From the NCBI RefSeq assembly GCF_029227915.1, contig NC_079882.1, positions 16,568,501 through 16,632,500 on the forward strand: 64,000 nt of DNA, in the 5' to 3' direction. Shown here piece after piece: positions 23,812 to 36,492 of this stretch. Under the pieces are notes generated by a model, which saw nothing but the letters and a program-made list of their open reading frames with translations, did no database searches and was not told where the DNA came from. Each line of letters opens with the position of its first letter. The first letter of the stretch is position 1. This stretch comes from Hydractinia symbiolongicarpus (Eukaryota > Cnidaria > Hydrozoa > Anthoathecata > Hydractiniidae). The position numbers and the translations under genes were made by a program.

Positions 23812-26040
23812 TCCTATAAAGGCTGTAATATGGCCTTTTGCAGTCTAATAAAAGCCTCACACGTAAATCACGTGGTTCCATCTGCCTGCGCAGGTTACTA
23901 TTGGACTATTCCTTCCAGTCTCAATGCACTACAACGTCCCAAGTCGTTTTCATTGGCGAAGTTGCCTTAGAACACTCTTAACTACGTGCACAGTCTTATA
24001 AAGGATGTAATATGGCCCTTTGCAGTCTTATAAAGGCCTCACACGTTAATCCCGTGGTTTCACCGGTCTGCACAGGTCACCATTGACCTAGTCCTTCCAG
24101 TCTCAATGCGCTACAACGTCCCAAGTCGTTTTCATTGGCGCTGTTGCCTTACAACACTCTTAACTACGTGCACAGTCCTATAAAGGCTGTTATTTGGCCT
24201 TTTGAAGTCTAATAGAGGCCTCACACGTAAATCACGTGGTTCCATCTGCCTGTGCAGGTTACCATTGGACTAGTCGTTCCAGTCTCAATGCGCTACAACC
24301 TCCCAAGTCGTTTTCATTATCGCTGTTGCTCTACAACACTCTTAACTACGTGCACAGTCTTGTAAAGGCTGTAATATGGCCTTTTAAAGTCTAATAAAGG
24401 CCTCACACGTAAATCAAATGGTTTCACCGGTCTGCGCAGGTTACCATTGGACTATTCCTTCCAGTGTAAATGCGCTACAACGTCTCAAGTCGTTTTCATT
24501 ATCGCTGTTGCCTTACAACACTCTTAAATACGTGCACAGTCCTATAAAGGCTGTAATATGGCCTTTTGCAGTCTAATAAAGGCCTCACACGTAAATCACG
24601 TGGTTTCACCGGTCTGCGCAGGTCACCATTGACCTAGTCCTTCCAGTCTCAATGCGCTACAACGTCCCAAGTCGTTTTCATGAGCGCCGTTGCCTTACAA
24701 AACTCTTAAGTACGTGCACAGTCCTATAAAGACTGTAATTTGGCCTTTTGCAGTCTAATAAAGACCTCACACGAAAATCACCTGGTTCCATCTGCCTGTG
24801 CACGTTACCAATGGCCTTGTCGTTCCAGTCTCAATGCGCTACAACGTCCCAAGTCGTTTTCATTAGCGCCGTTGCTTTACAACACTCTTAACTACGTGCA
24901 CAGTCCCATAAAGGCTGTAATATGGCCTTTTGCAGTCTAATAAAGGCTTCACACGTAAATCACGTGGTTTCACCTACCTGCGCAGGTTACCATTGGCCTA
25001 GTCCTTCCAGTCTCAATGTGCTACAACGTCTCAAGTCGTTTTCATTAGCGCCGTTGCCTTAAGACACTCTTAACTACGTGCACAGTCCTATAAAGGCTGT
25101 AATATGGCCTTTTGCCGTCTAATAAACGCCTCACACGTAAGTCACGTGGTTTCACCGGTCTGCGCAGGTTACCATTGGCCTAGTCCTTCCAGTCTCAATG
25201 CGCTACAACGTCTCAAGTCGTTTTCGTGAAACCACGTGATTCCAAGTGGTTTCCCTTAGCGCCGTGGCCTTAGAACACTCTTAACTACTTGCACAGTCCT
25301 ATAAAGGCTGTAATATGGCCTTTTGCAGTCTAATAAAGGCCTCACACGTAAATCACGTGGTTTCACCTGTCTGCGTAGGTTACCATTGGCCTAGTCCTTA
25401 CAGTCTCAATGCGCTACAACGTCCCAAGACGTTTTCATTGGCGAAGTTGCCTTAGAACACTCTTGACGTGCACAGTCCTATAAAGGCTGTAATATGGCCT
25501 TTTGCAGTCTAATAAAGGCCTCACACGTAAATCACGTGCTTTAACCTGTCTGCGCATGTTACCATTGGTCTAGTCCTTACAGTCTCAATGCGCTACAACG
25601 TCCCAAGTCGTTTTCATTAACGCCATTGCTTTACAACACTCTTAACTCTTACGTGCACAGTCCTATAAAGGCTGTAATATGGCCTTTTGCAGTGTAATAA
25701 AGGCCTCACACGTAAATCACGTGGTTTCACCTGTCTGCGCAGGTTACCATTGGCCAAGTCCTTCCAATGTGAATGCGCTACAACGTCCCAAGTCGTTTTA
25801 ATTAGCGCCGTTGCCTTACAACACTCTTAACTACGTGCACAGTCCTATAAAGGCTGTAATATGGCCTTTTGCAGTCTAGTAAAGGCTTCAGACGTAAATC
25901 ACGTGGTTTCACCTGCCTGCGCAAGTTACCATTGGTCTAGTCCTTATAGTCTCCATGTGCTACAACGTCCCAAGTCGTTTTCATTAGCGCCATTGCTTTA
26001 CAACACTCTTAATTACGTGCACAGTCCTATAAAGGCTGTA
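23812..26040 (+). repeat. ~2967-bp-spaced large segment, copy 2
   Basis: Second copy of 20845-23460 without the 390-bp internal duplication. Its last part (25,087-26,040) appears a third and a fourth time at 28,573-29,526 and 31,512-32,465. Confidence 0.75.
25087..25297 (+). repeat. 211-bp fold-back monomer 5
   Basis: Insertion at 25226-25241, 2967 bp after copy 3, inside the second copy of the 20.8-23.5 kb segment. Confidence 0.9.
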
Positions 26041-27660
26041 ATTTGGTCTTTTGCAGTCTAATAAAGGCCTCACACGTAAATCACGTGGTTTCACCTGTCT
26101 GCGCAGGTTACCATTGGCCTAGTCCTTACAGTCTCAATGCGCCACAACGTCCCAAGTCGTTTTCATTGGCGCCGTTGCTTTACAACACTCTTAACTACGT
26201 TCACAGTCCTGCAAAGGCTGTAATATGGCCTTTTGCAGTCTAATAAAGGCCTCACACGTAAATCAAATGGTTTCACCGGTCTGCGCAGGTTACCATTGGA
26301 CTATTCCTTCCAGTCTAAATGCGCTACAACGTCTCAAGTCGTTTTCATTATCGCTGTTGCCTTACAACACTCTTAAATACGTGCACAGTCCTATAAAGGC
26401 TGTAATATGGCCTTTTGCAGTCTAATAAAGGCCTCACACGTAAATCACGTGGTTTCACCGGTCTGCGCAGGTTACATTAGTGTAGTCCTTCCAGTCTCAA
26501 TGTGCTACAACGTCCCAAGTCGTTTTCATTAGCGAAGTTGCCTTAGAACACTCTTAACTACGTCCACAGTCCTATAAAGGCTGTATTATGGCCTTTTGCA
26601 GTCTAATAAAGGCCTCACACGTAAATCACGTGGTTCCATCTGCCTGCGCAGGTTACCATTGGACTATTCCTTCCAGTCTCAATGCACTACAACGTTCCAA
26701 GTCGTTTTCATTAGCGAAGTTGCCTTAGAACACTCTTAACTACGTGCACAGTCCCATAAAGGCTGCAATATGGCCTTTTGCAGTCTAATAAAGGCCTCAC
26801 GCGTAAATCACGTGGTTACACCTGTCTGCGCAGGTTACCATTGGCCTAGTCCTTACAGTCTCAATGCGCCACAACGTCCCAAGTCGTTTTCATTGGCGCC
26901 GTTGCTTTACAACACTCCTAACTACGTGCACAGTCCTATAAAGGGTGTAATATGGCCTTTTGCAGTCTAATAAAGGCTTCACACGTAAATCACGTGGTTT
27001 CACATGCCTGCGCAGGTTACCATTGGCCTAATCCTTCCAGTCTCAATGTGCTACAACGTCTCAAGTCGCTTTCATTAGCGCCGTTGCCTTAAGACACTCT
27101 TAACTACGTGCACAGTCCTATAAAGGCTGTAATATGGCCCTTTGCAGTCTAATAAAGGCCTCACACGTAAATCACGTTGTTCCATTTGCCTGTGCAGGTT
27201 TCCATTGGCCTAGTCCTTCCAGTCTCAATGTGCTACAACGTCTCAAGTCGTTTTCATTGGCGCCGTTGCCTTAAGACACTCTTAACTACGTGCACAGTCC
27301 TATAAAGGCTGTAGTATTGCCCTTTGCAGTCTAATAAAGGCCTCACACGTTAATCACGTGGTTTCACCGGTCTGCGCAGGTCACCATTGGCCTAGTCCTT
27401 CCAGTCTCAATGCGCTACAACGTCCCAAGTCGTTTTCATTAGCGCAGCTGCCTTACAACACTCTTAACTACGTGCACAGTCCTATAAAGGCTGTAATTTG
27501 GCCTTTTGCAGTCTAGTAAAGGCTTCATACGTAAATCACGTGGTTTCACCTGCCTGCGCAGGTTACCATTGGTCTAGTCCTTTCAGTCTCAATGTGCTAC
27601 AACGTCCCAAGTCGTTTTCATTAGCGCTGTTGCTTTACAACACTCTTAACTACGTGCACA

Positions 27661-29880
27661 GTCCTATAAAGGCTGCAATATCGCCATTTGCAATCTAATA
27701 AAGGCCTCACACGTAAATCACGTGGTTCCATCTGCCTGCGCAGGTTACCATTGTACTATTCCTTCCAGTCTCAATGCACTACAACGTTCCAAGTGGTTTT
27801 CCTTAGCGCCGTGGCCTTAGAACACTCCTAACTACCTGCACAGTCCTATAAAGGCTGTAATATGGCCTTTTGGAGTCTAATAAAGGCCTCACACGTAAAT
27901 CACGTGGTTTCACCTGTCTGCGCAGGTCACCATTGACCTAGTCCTTCCAGTCTCAATGTGCTACAACGTCTCAAGTCGTTTTCATTAGCGCCGTTGCCTT
28001 AAGACACTCTTAACTACGTGCACAGTCCTACAAAGGCTGTAGTATTGCCCTTTGCAGTCAAATAAAGGCCTCACACGTTAATCACGTGGTTTCACCGGTC
28101 TGCGCAGGTCACCATTGGCCTAGTCCTTCCAGTCTCAATGCGCTACAACGTCCCAAGTCGTTTTCATTGGCGAAGTTGCCTTAGAACACTCTTAACTACG
28201 TGCACAGTCCTATAAAGGCTGTAATATGGCCTTTTGCAGTCTAATAAAGGCCTCACACGTAAATCACGTGGTTTAACCTGTCTGCACAGGTTACCATTGG
28301 TGTAGTCCTTACAGTCTCAATGCGCTACAACGTCCCAAGTCGTTTTCATTAGCGCCGTTGCCTTACAAAACTCTTAACTACGTGCACAGTCCTATAAAGG
28401 CTGTAATTTGGCCTTTTGTAGTCTAGTAAAGGCTTTATTAGTAAATCACGTGGTTTCACCTGCCTGCGCAGGTTACCATTGCTCTAGTCCTTCCAGTCTC
28501 CATGTGCTACAACGTCCCAAGTCGTTTTCATTAGCGCCATTGCTTTACAACACTCTTAACTACGTGCACAGTCCTATAAAGGCTGTAATATGGCCTTTTG
28601 CAGTCTAATAAAAGCCTCACACGTAAGTCACGTGGTTTCACCGGTCTGCGCAGGTTACCATTGGCCTAGTCCTTCCAGTCTCAATGCGCTACAACGTCTC
28701 AAGTCGTTTTCGTGAAACCACGTGATTCCAAGTGGTTTCCCTTAGCGCCGTGGCCTTAGAACACTCTTAACTACTTGCACAGTCCTATAAAGGCTGTAAT
28801 ATGGCCTTTTGCAGTCTAATAAAGGCCTCACACGTAAATCACGTGGTTTCACCTGTCTGCGTAGGTTACCATTGGCCTAGTCCTTACAGTCTCAATGCGC
28901 TACAACGTCCCAAGACGTTTTCATTGGCGAAGTTGCCTTAGAACACTCTTGACGTGCACAGTCCTATAAAGGCTGTAATATGGCCTTTTGCAGTCTAATA
29001 AAGGCCTCACACGTAAATCACGTGGTTTAACCTGTCTGCGCATGTTACCATTGGTCTAGTCCTTACAGTTTCAATGCACTACAACGTCCCAAGTCGTTTT
29101 CATTAACGCCATAGCTTTACAACACTCTTAACTCTTACGTGCACAGTCCTATAAAGGCTGTAATATGGCCTTTTGCAGTGTAATAAAGGCCTCACACGTA
29201 AATCACGTGGTTTCACCTGTCTGCGCAGGTTACCATTGGCCAAGTCCTTCCAATGTGAATGCGCTACAACGTCCCAAGTCGTTTTAATTAACGCCGTTGC
29301 CTTACAACACTCTTAACTACGTGCACAGTCCTATAAAGGCTGTAATATGGCCTTTTGCAGTCTAGTAAAGGCTTCAGACGTAAATCACGTGGTTTCACCT
29401 GCCTGCGCAAGTTACCATTGGTCTAGTCCTTATAGTCTCCATGTGCTACAACGTCCCAAGTCGTTTTCATTAGCGCCATTGCTTTACAACACTCTTAACT
29501 ACGTTCACAGTCCTGTAAAGGCTGTAATATGGCCTTTTGCAGTCTAATAAAGGCCTCACACGTAAATCAAATGGTTTCACCGGTCTGCGCAGGTTACCAT
29601 TGGACTATTCCTTCCAGTCTAAATGCGCTACAACGTCTCTAGTCGTTTTCATTATCGCTGTTGTCTTACAACACTCTTAAATACGTGCACAGTCCTACAA
29701 AGGCTGTAATATGGCCTTTTGCAGTCTAATAAAGACCTCACACGTAAATCACGTGGTTTCACCGGTCTGCGCAGGTTACATTAGTGTAGTCCTTCCAGTC
29801 TCAATGTGCTACAACGTCCCAAGTCGTTTTCATTAGCGAAGTTGCCTTACAACACTCTTAACTACGTGCACAGTCCTATA
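27661..29880 (+). repeat. 2939-bp-spaced large segment, copy 1
   Basis: Matches 30600-32819 at a constant offset of 2939 bp with few substitutions, for example 'gcaggttacc' against 'gcagggtacc' near 28,470. Both copies include a fold-back monomer and the rare 'ggctttattagtaaatc' monomer. The left edge is sharp: upstream of 27,661 the two copies differ ('gcgctgttgc' against 'gcgaagttgc'). Confidence 0.85.
28573..28783 (+). repeat. 211-bp fold-back monomer 6
   Basis: Insertion at 28712-28727, 3486 bp after copy 5, within the 2939-bp duplicated segment. The monomer opening reads 'taataaaagcctcacacg', joining it to another subtype. Confidence 0.9.
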
Positions 29881-30606
29881 AAGGCTGCAATATGGCCTTT
29901 TGCAGTGTAATAAAGGCCTCACACGTAAATCACGTGGTTTCACCTGTCTGCGCAGGTTACCATTGGCCAAGTCCTTCCAATGTGAATGCGCTACAACGTC
30001 CCAAGTCGTTTTAATTAACGCCGTTGCCTTACAACACTCTTAACTACGTGCACAGTCCTATAAAGGCTGTAATATGGCCTTTTGCAGTCTAGTAAAGGCT
30101 TCAGACGTAAATCACGTGGTTTCACCTGCCTGCGCAAGTTACCATTGGTCTAGTCCTTATAGTCTCCATGTGCTACAACGTCCCAAGTCGTTTTCATTAG
30201 CGCCATTGCTTTACAACACTCTTAACTACGTTCACAGTCCTGTAAAGGCTGTAATATGGCCTTTTGCAGTCTAATAAAGGCCTCACACGTAAATCAAATG
30301 GTTTCACCGGTCTGCGCAGGTTACCATTGGACTATTCCTTCCAGTCTAAATGCGCTACAACGTCTCTAGTCGTTTTCATTATCGCTGTTGTCTTACAACA
30401 CTCTTAAATACGTGCACAGTCCTACAAAGGCTGTAATATGGCCTTTTGCAGTCTAATAAAGACCTCACACGTAAATCACGTGGTTTCACCGGTCTGCGCA
30501 GGTTACATTAGTGTAGTCCTTCCAGTCTCAATGTGCTACAACGTCCCAAGTCGTTTTCATTAGCGAAGTTGCCTTACAACACTCTTAACTACGTGCACAG
30601 TCCTAT
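29153..30606 (+). repeat. 727-bp (four-monomer) tandem duplication
   Basis: 29153-29879 and 29880-30606 are almost identical, including 'gcttcagacgtaaatc', 'cgtctctagtcg' and 'ggttacattagtgtagtcc'. The duplication is present only in the first copy of the 2939-bp-spaced segment, so it is either younger than that duplication or was lost from the second copy. Confidence 0.85.
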
Positions 30607-32819
30607 AAAGGCTGCAATATCGCCTTTTGCAATCTAATAAAGGCCTCACACGTAAATCACGTGGTTCCATCTGCCTGCGCAGGTTACCATTGTACTATTC
30701 CTTCCAGTCTCAATGCACTACAACGTTCCAAGTGGTTTTCCTTAGCGCCGTGGCCTTAGAACACTCCTAACTACCTGCACAGTCCTATAAAGGCTGTAAT
30801 ATGGCCTTTTGGAGTCTAATAAAGGCCTCACACGTAAATCACGTGGTTTCACCTGTCTGCGCAGGTCACCATTGACCTAGTCCTTCCAGTCTCAATGTGC
30901 TACAACGTCTCAAGTCGTTTTCATTAGCGCCGTTGCCTTAAGACACTCTTAACTACGTGCACAGTCCTACAAAGGCTGTAGTATTGCCCTTTGCAGTCAA
31001 ATAAAGGCCTCACACGTTAATCACGTGGTTTCACCGGTCTGCGCAGGTCACCATTGGCCTAGTCCTTCCAGTCTCAATGCGCTACAACGTCCCAAGTCGT
31101 TTTCATTGGCGAAGTTGCCTTAGAACACTCTTAACTACGTGCACAGTCCTATAAAGGCTGTAATATGGCCTTTTGCAGTCTAATAAAGGCCTCACACGTA
31201 AATCACGTGGTTTAACCTGTCTGCACAGGTTACCATTGGTGTAGTCCTTACAGTCTCAATGCGCTACAACGTCCCAAGTCGTTTTCATTAGCGCCGTTGC
31301 CTTACAAAACTCTTAACTACGTGCACAGTCCTATAAAGGCTGTAATTTGGCCTTTTGTAGTCTAGTAAAGGCTTTATTAGTAAATCACGTGGTTTCACCT
31401 GCCTGCGCAGGGTACCATTGCTCTAGTCCTTCCAGTCTCCATGTGCTACAACGTCCCAAGTCGTTTTCATTAGCGCCATTGCTTTACAACACTCTTAACT
31501 ACGTGCACAGTCCTATAAAGGCTGTAATATGGCCTTTTGCAGTCTAATAAAAGCCTCACACGTAAGTCACGTGGTTTCACCGGTCTGCGCAGGTTACCAT
31601 TGGCCTAGTCCTTCCAGTCTCAATGCGCTACAACGTCTCAAGTCGTTTTCGTGAAACCACGTGATTCCAAGTGGTTTCCCTTAGCGCCGTGGCCTTAGAA
31701 CACTCTTAACTACTTGCACAGTCCTATAAAGGCTGTAATATGGCCTTTTGCAGTCTAATAAAGGCCTCACACGTAAATCACGTGGTTTCACCTGTCTGCG
31801 TAGGTTACCATTGGCCTAGTCCTTACAGTCTCAATGCGCTACAACGTCCCAAGACGTTTTCATTGGCGAAGTTGCCTTAGAACACTCTTGACGTGCACAG
31901 TCCTATAAAGGCTGTAATATGGCCTTTTGCAGTCTAATAAAGGCCTCACACGTAAATCACGTGGTTTAACCTGTCTGCGCATGTTACCATTGGTCTAGTC
32001 CTTACAGTTTCAATGCACTACAACGTCCCAAGTCGTTTTCATTAACGCCATAGCTTTACAACACTCTTAACTCTTACGTGCACAGTCCTATAAAGGCTGT
32101 AATATGGCCTTTTGCAGTGTAATAAAGGCCTCACACGTAAATCACGTGGTTTCACCTGTCTGCGCAGGTTACCATTGGCCAAGTCCTTCCAATGTGAATG
32201 CGCTACAACGTCCCAAGTCGTTTTAATTAACGCCGTTGCCTTACAACACTCTTAACTACGTGCACAGTCCTATAAAGGCTGTAATATGGCCTTTTGCAGT
32301 CTAGTAAAGGCTTCAGACGTAAATCACGTGGTTTCACCTGCCTGCGCAAGTTACCATTGGTCTAGTCCTTATAGTCTCCATGTGCTACAACGTCCCAAGT
32401 CGTTTTCATTAGCGCCATTGCTTTACAACACTCTTAACTACGTTCACAGTCCTGTAAAGGCTGTAATATGGCCTTTTGCAGTCTAATAAAGGCCTCACAC
32501 GTAAATCAAATGGTTTCACCGGTCTGCGCAGGTTACCATTGGACTATTCCTTCCAGTCTAAATGCGCTACAACGTCTCAAGTCGTTTTCATTATCGCTGT
32601 TGTCTTACAACACTCTTAAATACGTGCACAGTCCTACAAAGGCTGTAATATGGCCTTTTGCAGTCTAATAAAGGCCTCACACGTAAATCACGTGGTTTCA
32701 CCGGTCTGCGCAGGTTACATTAGTGTAGTCCTTCCAGTCTCAATGTGCTACAACGTCCCAAGTCGTTTTCATTAGCGAAGTTGCCTTAGAACACTTTTAA
32801 CTACGTCCACAGTCCTATA
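30600..32819 (+). repeat. 2939-bp-spaced large segment, copy 2
   Basis: Second copy of 27661-29880. At about 32,790 it joins sequence matching 26,540 onward ('acgtccacagtcctataaag', 'ggctgtattatgg'), which starts the 6243-bp-spaced match. Confidence 0.85.
31512..31722 (+). repeat. 211-bp fold-back monomer 7
   Basis: Insertion at 31651-31666, exactly 2939 bp after copy 6. It is the last one I found. I saw no reverse-complement counterpart in the right arm, so the variant seems confined to 18-32 kb of this window. Confidence 0.9.
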
Positions 32820-33940
32820 AAGGCTGTATTATGGCCTTTTGCAGTCTAATAAAGGCCTCACACGTAAATCACGTGGTTCCATCTGCCTGCGCAGGTTACC
32901 ATTGGACTATTCCTTCCAGTCTCAATGCACTACAACGTTCCAAGTCGTTTTCATTAGCGAAGTTGCCTTAGAACACTCTTAACTACGTGCACAGTCCCAT
33001 AAAGGCTGCAATATGGCCTTTTGCAGTCTAATAAAGGCCTCACGCGTAAATCACGTGGTTACACCTGTCTGCGCAGGTTACCATTGGCCTAGTCCTTACA
33101 GTCTCAATGCGCCACAACGTCCCAAGTCGTTTTCATTGGCGCCGTTGCTTTACAACACTCCTAACTACGTGCACAGTCCTATAAAGGGTGTAATATGGCT
33201 TTTTGCAGTCTAATAAAGGCTTCACACGTAAATCACGTGGTTTCACATGCCTGCGCAGGTTACCATTGGCCTAATCCTTCCAGTCTCAATGTGCTACAAC
33301 GTCTCAAGTCGCTTTCATTAGCGTCGTTGCCTTAAGATACTCTTAACTACGTGCACAGTCCTATAAAGGCTGTAATATGGCCCTTTGCAGTCTAATAAAG
33401 GCCTCACACGTTAATCACGTGGTTTCACAGGTCTGCGCAGGTCACCATTGACCTAGTCCTTCCAGTCTTAATGCGCTGCAACGTCCAAAGTCGTTTTCAT
33501 TAGCGCCGTTGCCTTAAGACACTCTTAACTACGTGCACAGTCCTATAAAGGCTGTAATATGGCCCTTTGCAGTCTAATAAAGGCCTCACACGTAAATCAC
33601 GTTGTTCCATTTGCCTGTGCATGTTTCCATTGGCCTAGTCCTTCCAGTCTCAATGTGCTACAACGTCTCAAGTCGTTTTCATTAGCGCCGTTGCCTTAAG
33701 ACACTCTTAACTACGTGCACAGTCCTATAAAGGCTGTAATTTGGCCTTTTGCAGTCTAGTAAAGGCTTCATACGTAAATCACGTGGTTTCACCTGCCTGC
33801 GCAGGTTACCATTGTTCTAGTCCTTTCAGTCTCAATGTGCTACAACGACCCAAGTCGTTTTCATTAGCGCTGTTGCTTTACAACACTCTTAACTACGTGC
33901 ACAGTCCTATAAAGGCTGCAATATCGCCTTTTGCAATCTA
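32468..33940 (+). repeat. Segment repeated from 26225-27700 (offset 6243) and again at 38288 (offset 5820)
   Basis: The run contains 'ggttacattagtgtagtcc', 'ggctgtattatgg', 'cacgcgtaaatcacgtgg', 'gcgccacaacg' and 'ataaagggtgtaatatgg' in this order at all three places. In the middle copy one added monomer-sized piece ('ttaatcacgtggtttcacag', near 33,410) is inserted relative to neighbouring subtypes, while the 6243-bp offset at both ends still holds. Confidence 0.78.
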
Positions 33941-35400
33941 ATAAAGGCCTCACACGTAAATTACGTGGTTCCATCTGCCTCTGCAGGTTACCATTGTACT
34001 ATTCCTTCCAGTCTCAATGCACTACAACGTTCCAAGTGGTTTTCCTTAGCGCCGTGGCCTTAGAACACTCTTAACTACCTGCACAGTCCTATAAAGGCTG
34101 TAATATGGCCTTTTGCAGTATAATAAAGGCCTCACACGTAAATCACGTGGTTTCACCTGTCTGCGCAGGTCACCATTGGCCTAGTCCTTCCAGTCTCAAT
34201 GCGCTACAACGTCCCAAGTCGTTTTCATTGGCGAAGTTGCCTTAGAACACTCTTAACTACGTGCACAGTCCTATAAAGGCTGTAATATGGCCTTTTGCAG
34301 TCTAATAAAGGCCTCACACGTAAATCACGTGGTTTAACCTGTCTGCACAGGTTACCATTGGTCTAGTCCTTACAGTCTCAATGCGCTACAACGTCCCAAG
34401 TCGTTTTCATTAGCGCCGTTGCCTTAAAAAACTCTTAACTACGTGCACAGTCCTATAAAGGCTGTAATATGGCCTTTTGCAGTCTAATAAAGGCCTCATA
34501 CGTAAATCACGTGGTTTCACCGGTCTGCGCAGGTTTCAATTGGCCTAGTCCTTCCAGTCTCAATGCGCTACAACGTCCCAAGTCGTTTTCATTAGCGAAG
34601 TTGCCTTAGAACACTCTTAACTACGTCCTAGTCCTATAAAGGCTGTATTATGGCCTTTTGCAGTCTAATAAAGGCCTCACACGTAAATCACGTGGTTTCA
34701 CCTGTCTGCGCAGGTTACCATTGGCCTAGTCCTTACAGTCTCAATGCGCTACAACGTCCCAAGTCGTTTTCATTGGCGCCGTTGCTTTACAACACTCTTA
34801 ACTACGTGCACAGTCCTATAAAGGCTTTAATATGGCCGTTTGCAGTCTAATAAAGGCCTCATACGTAAATCACGTGGTTTCACCGGTCTGCGCAGGTTTC
34901 AATTGGCCTAGTCCTTCCAGTCTCAATGCGCTACAACGTCCCAAGTCGTTTTCATTAGCGAAGTTGCCTTAGAACACTCTTAACTACGTCCTAGTCCTAT
35001 AAAGGCTGTATTATGGCCTTTTGCAGTCTAATAAAGGCCTCACACGTAAATCACGTTGTTCCATTTGCCTGTGCAGGTTTCCATTGGCCTAGTCCTTCCA
35101 GTCTCAATGTGCTACAACGTCTCAAGTCGTTTTCATTAGCGCCGTTGCCTTAAGACACTCTTAACTACGTGCACAGTCCTATAAAGGCTGTAATTTGGCC
35201 TTTTGCAGTCTAGTAAAGGCTTCATACGTAAATCACGTGGTTTCACCTGCCTGCGCAGGTTACCATTAGTCTAGTCCTTTCAGTCCCAATGTGCTACAAC
35301 GTTCCAAGTGGTTTTCCTTAGCGCCGTGGCCTTAGAACACTCTTAACTACCTGCACAGTCCTATAAAGGCTGTAATATGGCCTTTTGCAGTCTAATAAAG

Positions 35401-36492
35401 GCCTCACACGTAAATCACGTGGTTTCACCTGTCTGCGCAGGTCACCATTGACCTAGTCCTTCCAGTCTCAAGGTGCTACAACGTCTCAAGTCGTTTTCAT
35501 TTGCGCCGTTGCCTTAAGACACTCTTAACTACGTGCACAGTCCTATAAAGGCTGTAATATGGCCTTTTGCAGTCTAATAAAGTCCTCACATGTAAATCAC
35601 GTGGTTCCATCTGCTTGCGCAGGTTACCATTGGACTATTCCTTCCAGTCTCAATGCACTACAACGTTCCAAGTGGTTTTCCTTAGCGCCGTAGCCTTAGA
35701 ACACTCTTAACTACCTGCACAGTCCTATAAAGGCTGTAATATGGCCTTTTGCAGTCTAACAAAGGCCTCACACGTAAATCACGTGGTTTCACCTGTCGGC
35801 GTAGGTTACCATTGGCCTAGTCCTTACAGTCTCAATGCGCTACAACGTCCAAAGTCGTTTTCATTAGCGCCGTTGCCTTAAGACACTCTTAACTACTTGC
35901 ACAGTCCTATAAAGGCTGTAATATGGCCCTTTGCAGTCTAATAAAGGCCTCACACGTAAATCACGTTGTTCCATTTGCCTGTGCAGGTTTCCATTGGCCT
36001 AGTCCTTCCAGTCTCAATGTGCTACAACGTCTTAAGTGGTTTTCATTAGCGCCGTTGCCTTAAGACACTCTTAACTACGTGCACAGTCCTATAAAGGCTG
36101 TAGTATTGCCCTTTGCAGTCTAATAAAGGCCTCACACGTTAATCACGTGGTTTCACCGGTCTGCGCAGGTCACCATTGGCCTAGTCCTTCCAGTCTCAAT
36201 GCGCTACAACGTCCCAAGTCGTTTTCATTAGCGCAGCTGCCTTACAACACTCTTAACTACGTGCACAGTCCTATAAAGGCTGTAATTTGGCCTTTTGCAG
36301 TCTAGTAAAGGCTTCATACGTAAATCACGTGGTTTCACCTGCCTGCGCAGGTTACCATTGGTCTAGTCCTTTCAGTCTCAATGTACTACAACGTCCCAAG
36401 TCGTTTTCATTAGCGCTGTTGCTTTACAACACTCTTAACTACGTGCACAGTCCTATAAAGCCTGCAATATCGCCTTTTGCAATCTAATAAAA
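35401..36492 (+). repeat. Six-monomer (1092-bp) tandem duplication, copy 1
   Basis: Exact 1092-bp offset (6 x 182) to 36493-37584. Shared rare variants are 'ctcaaggtgctac', 'catttgcgccg', 'tcctcacatgtaaatc', 'gtcggcgtagg', 'gtcttaagtggttttc' and 'cattagcgcagctgcc'. Confidence 0.9.
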
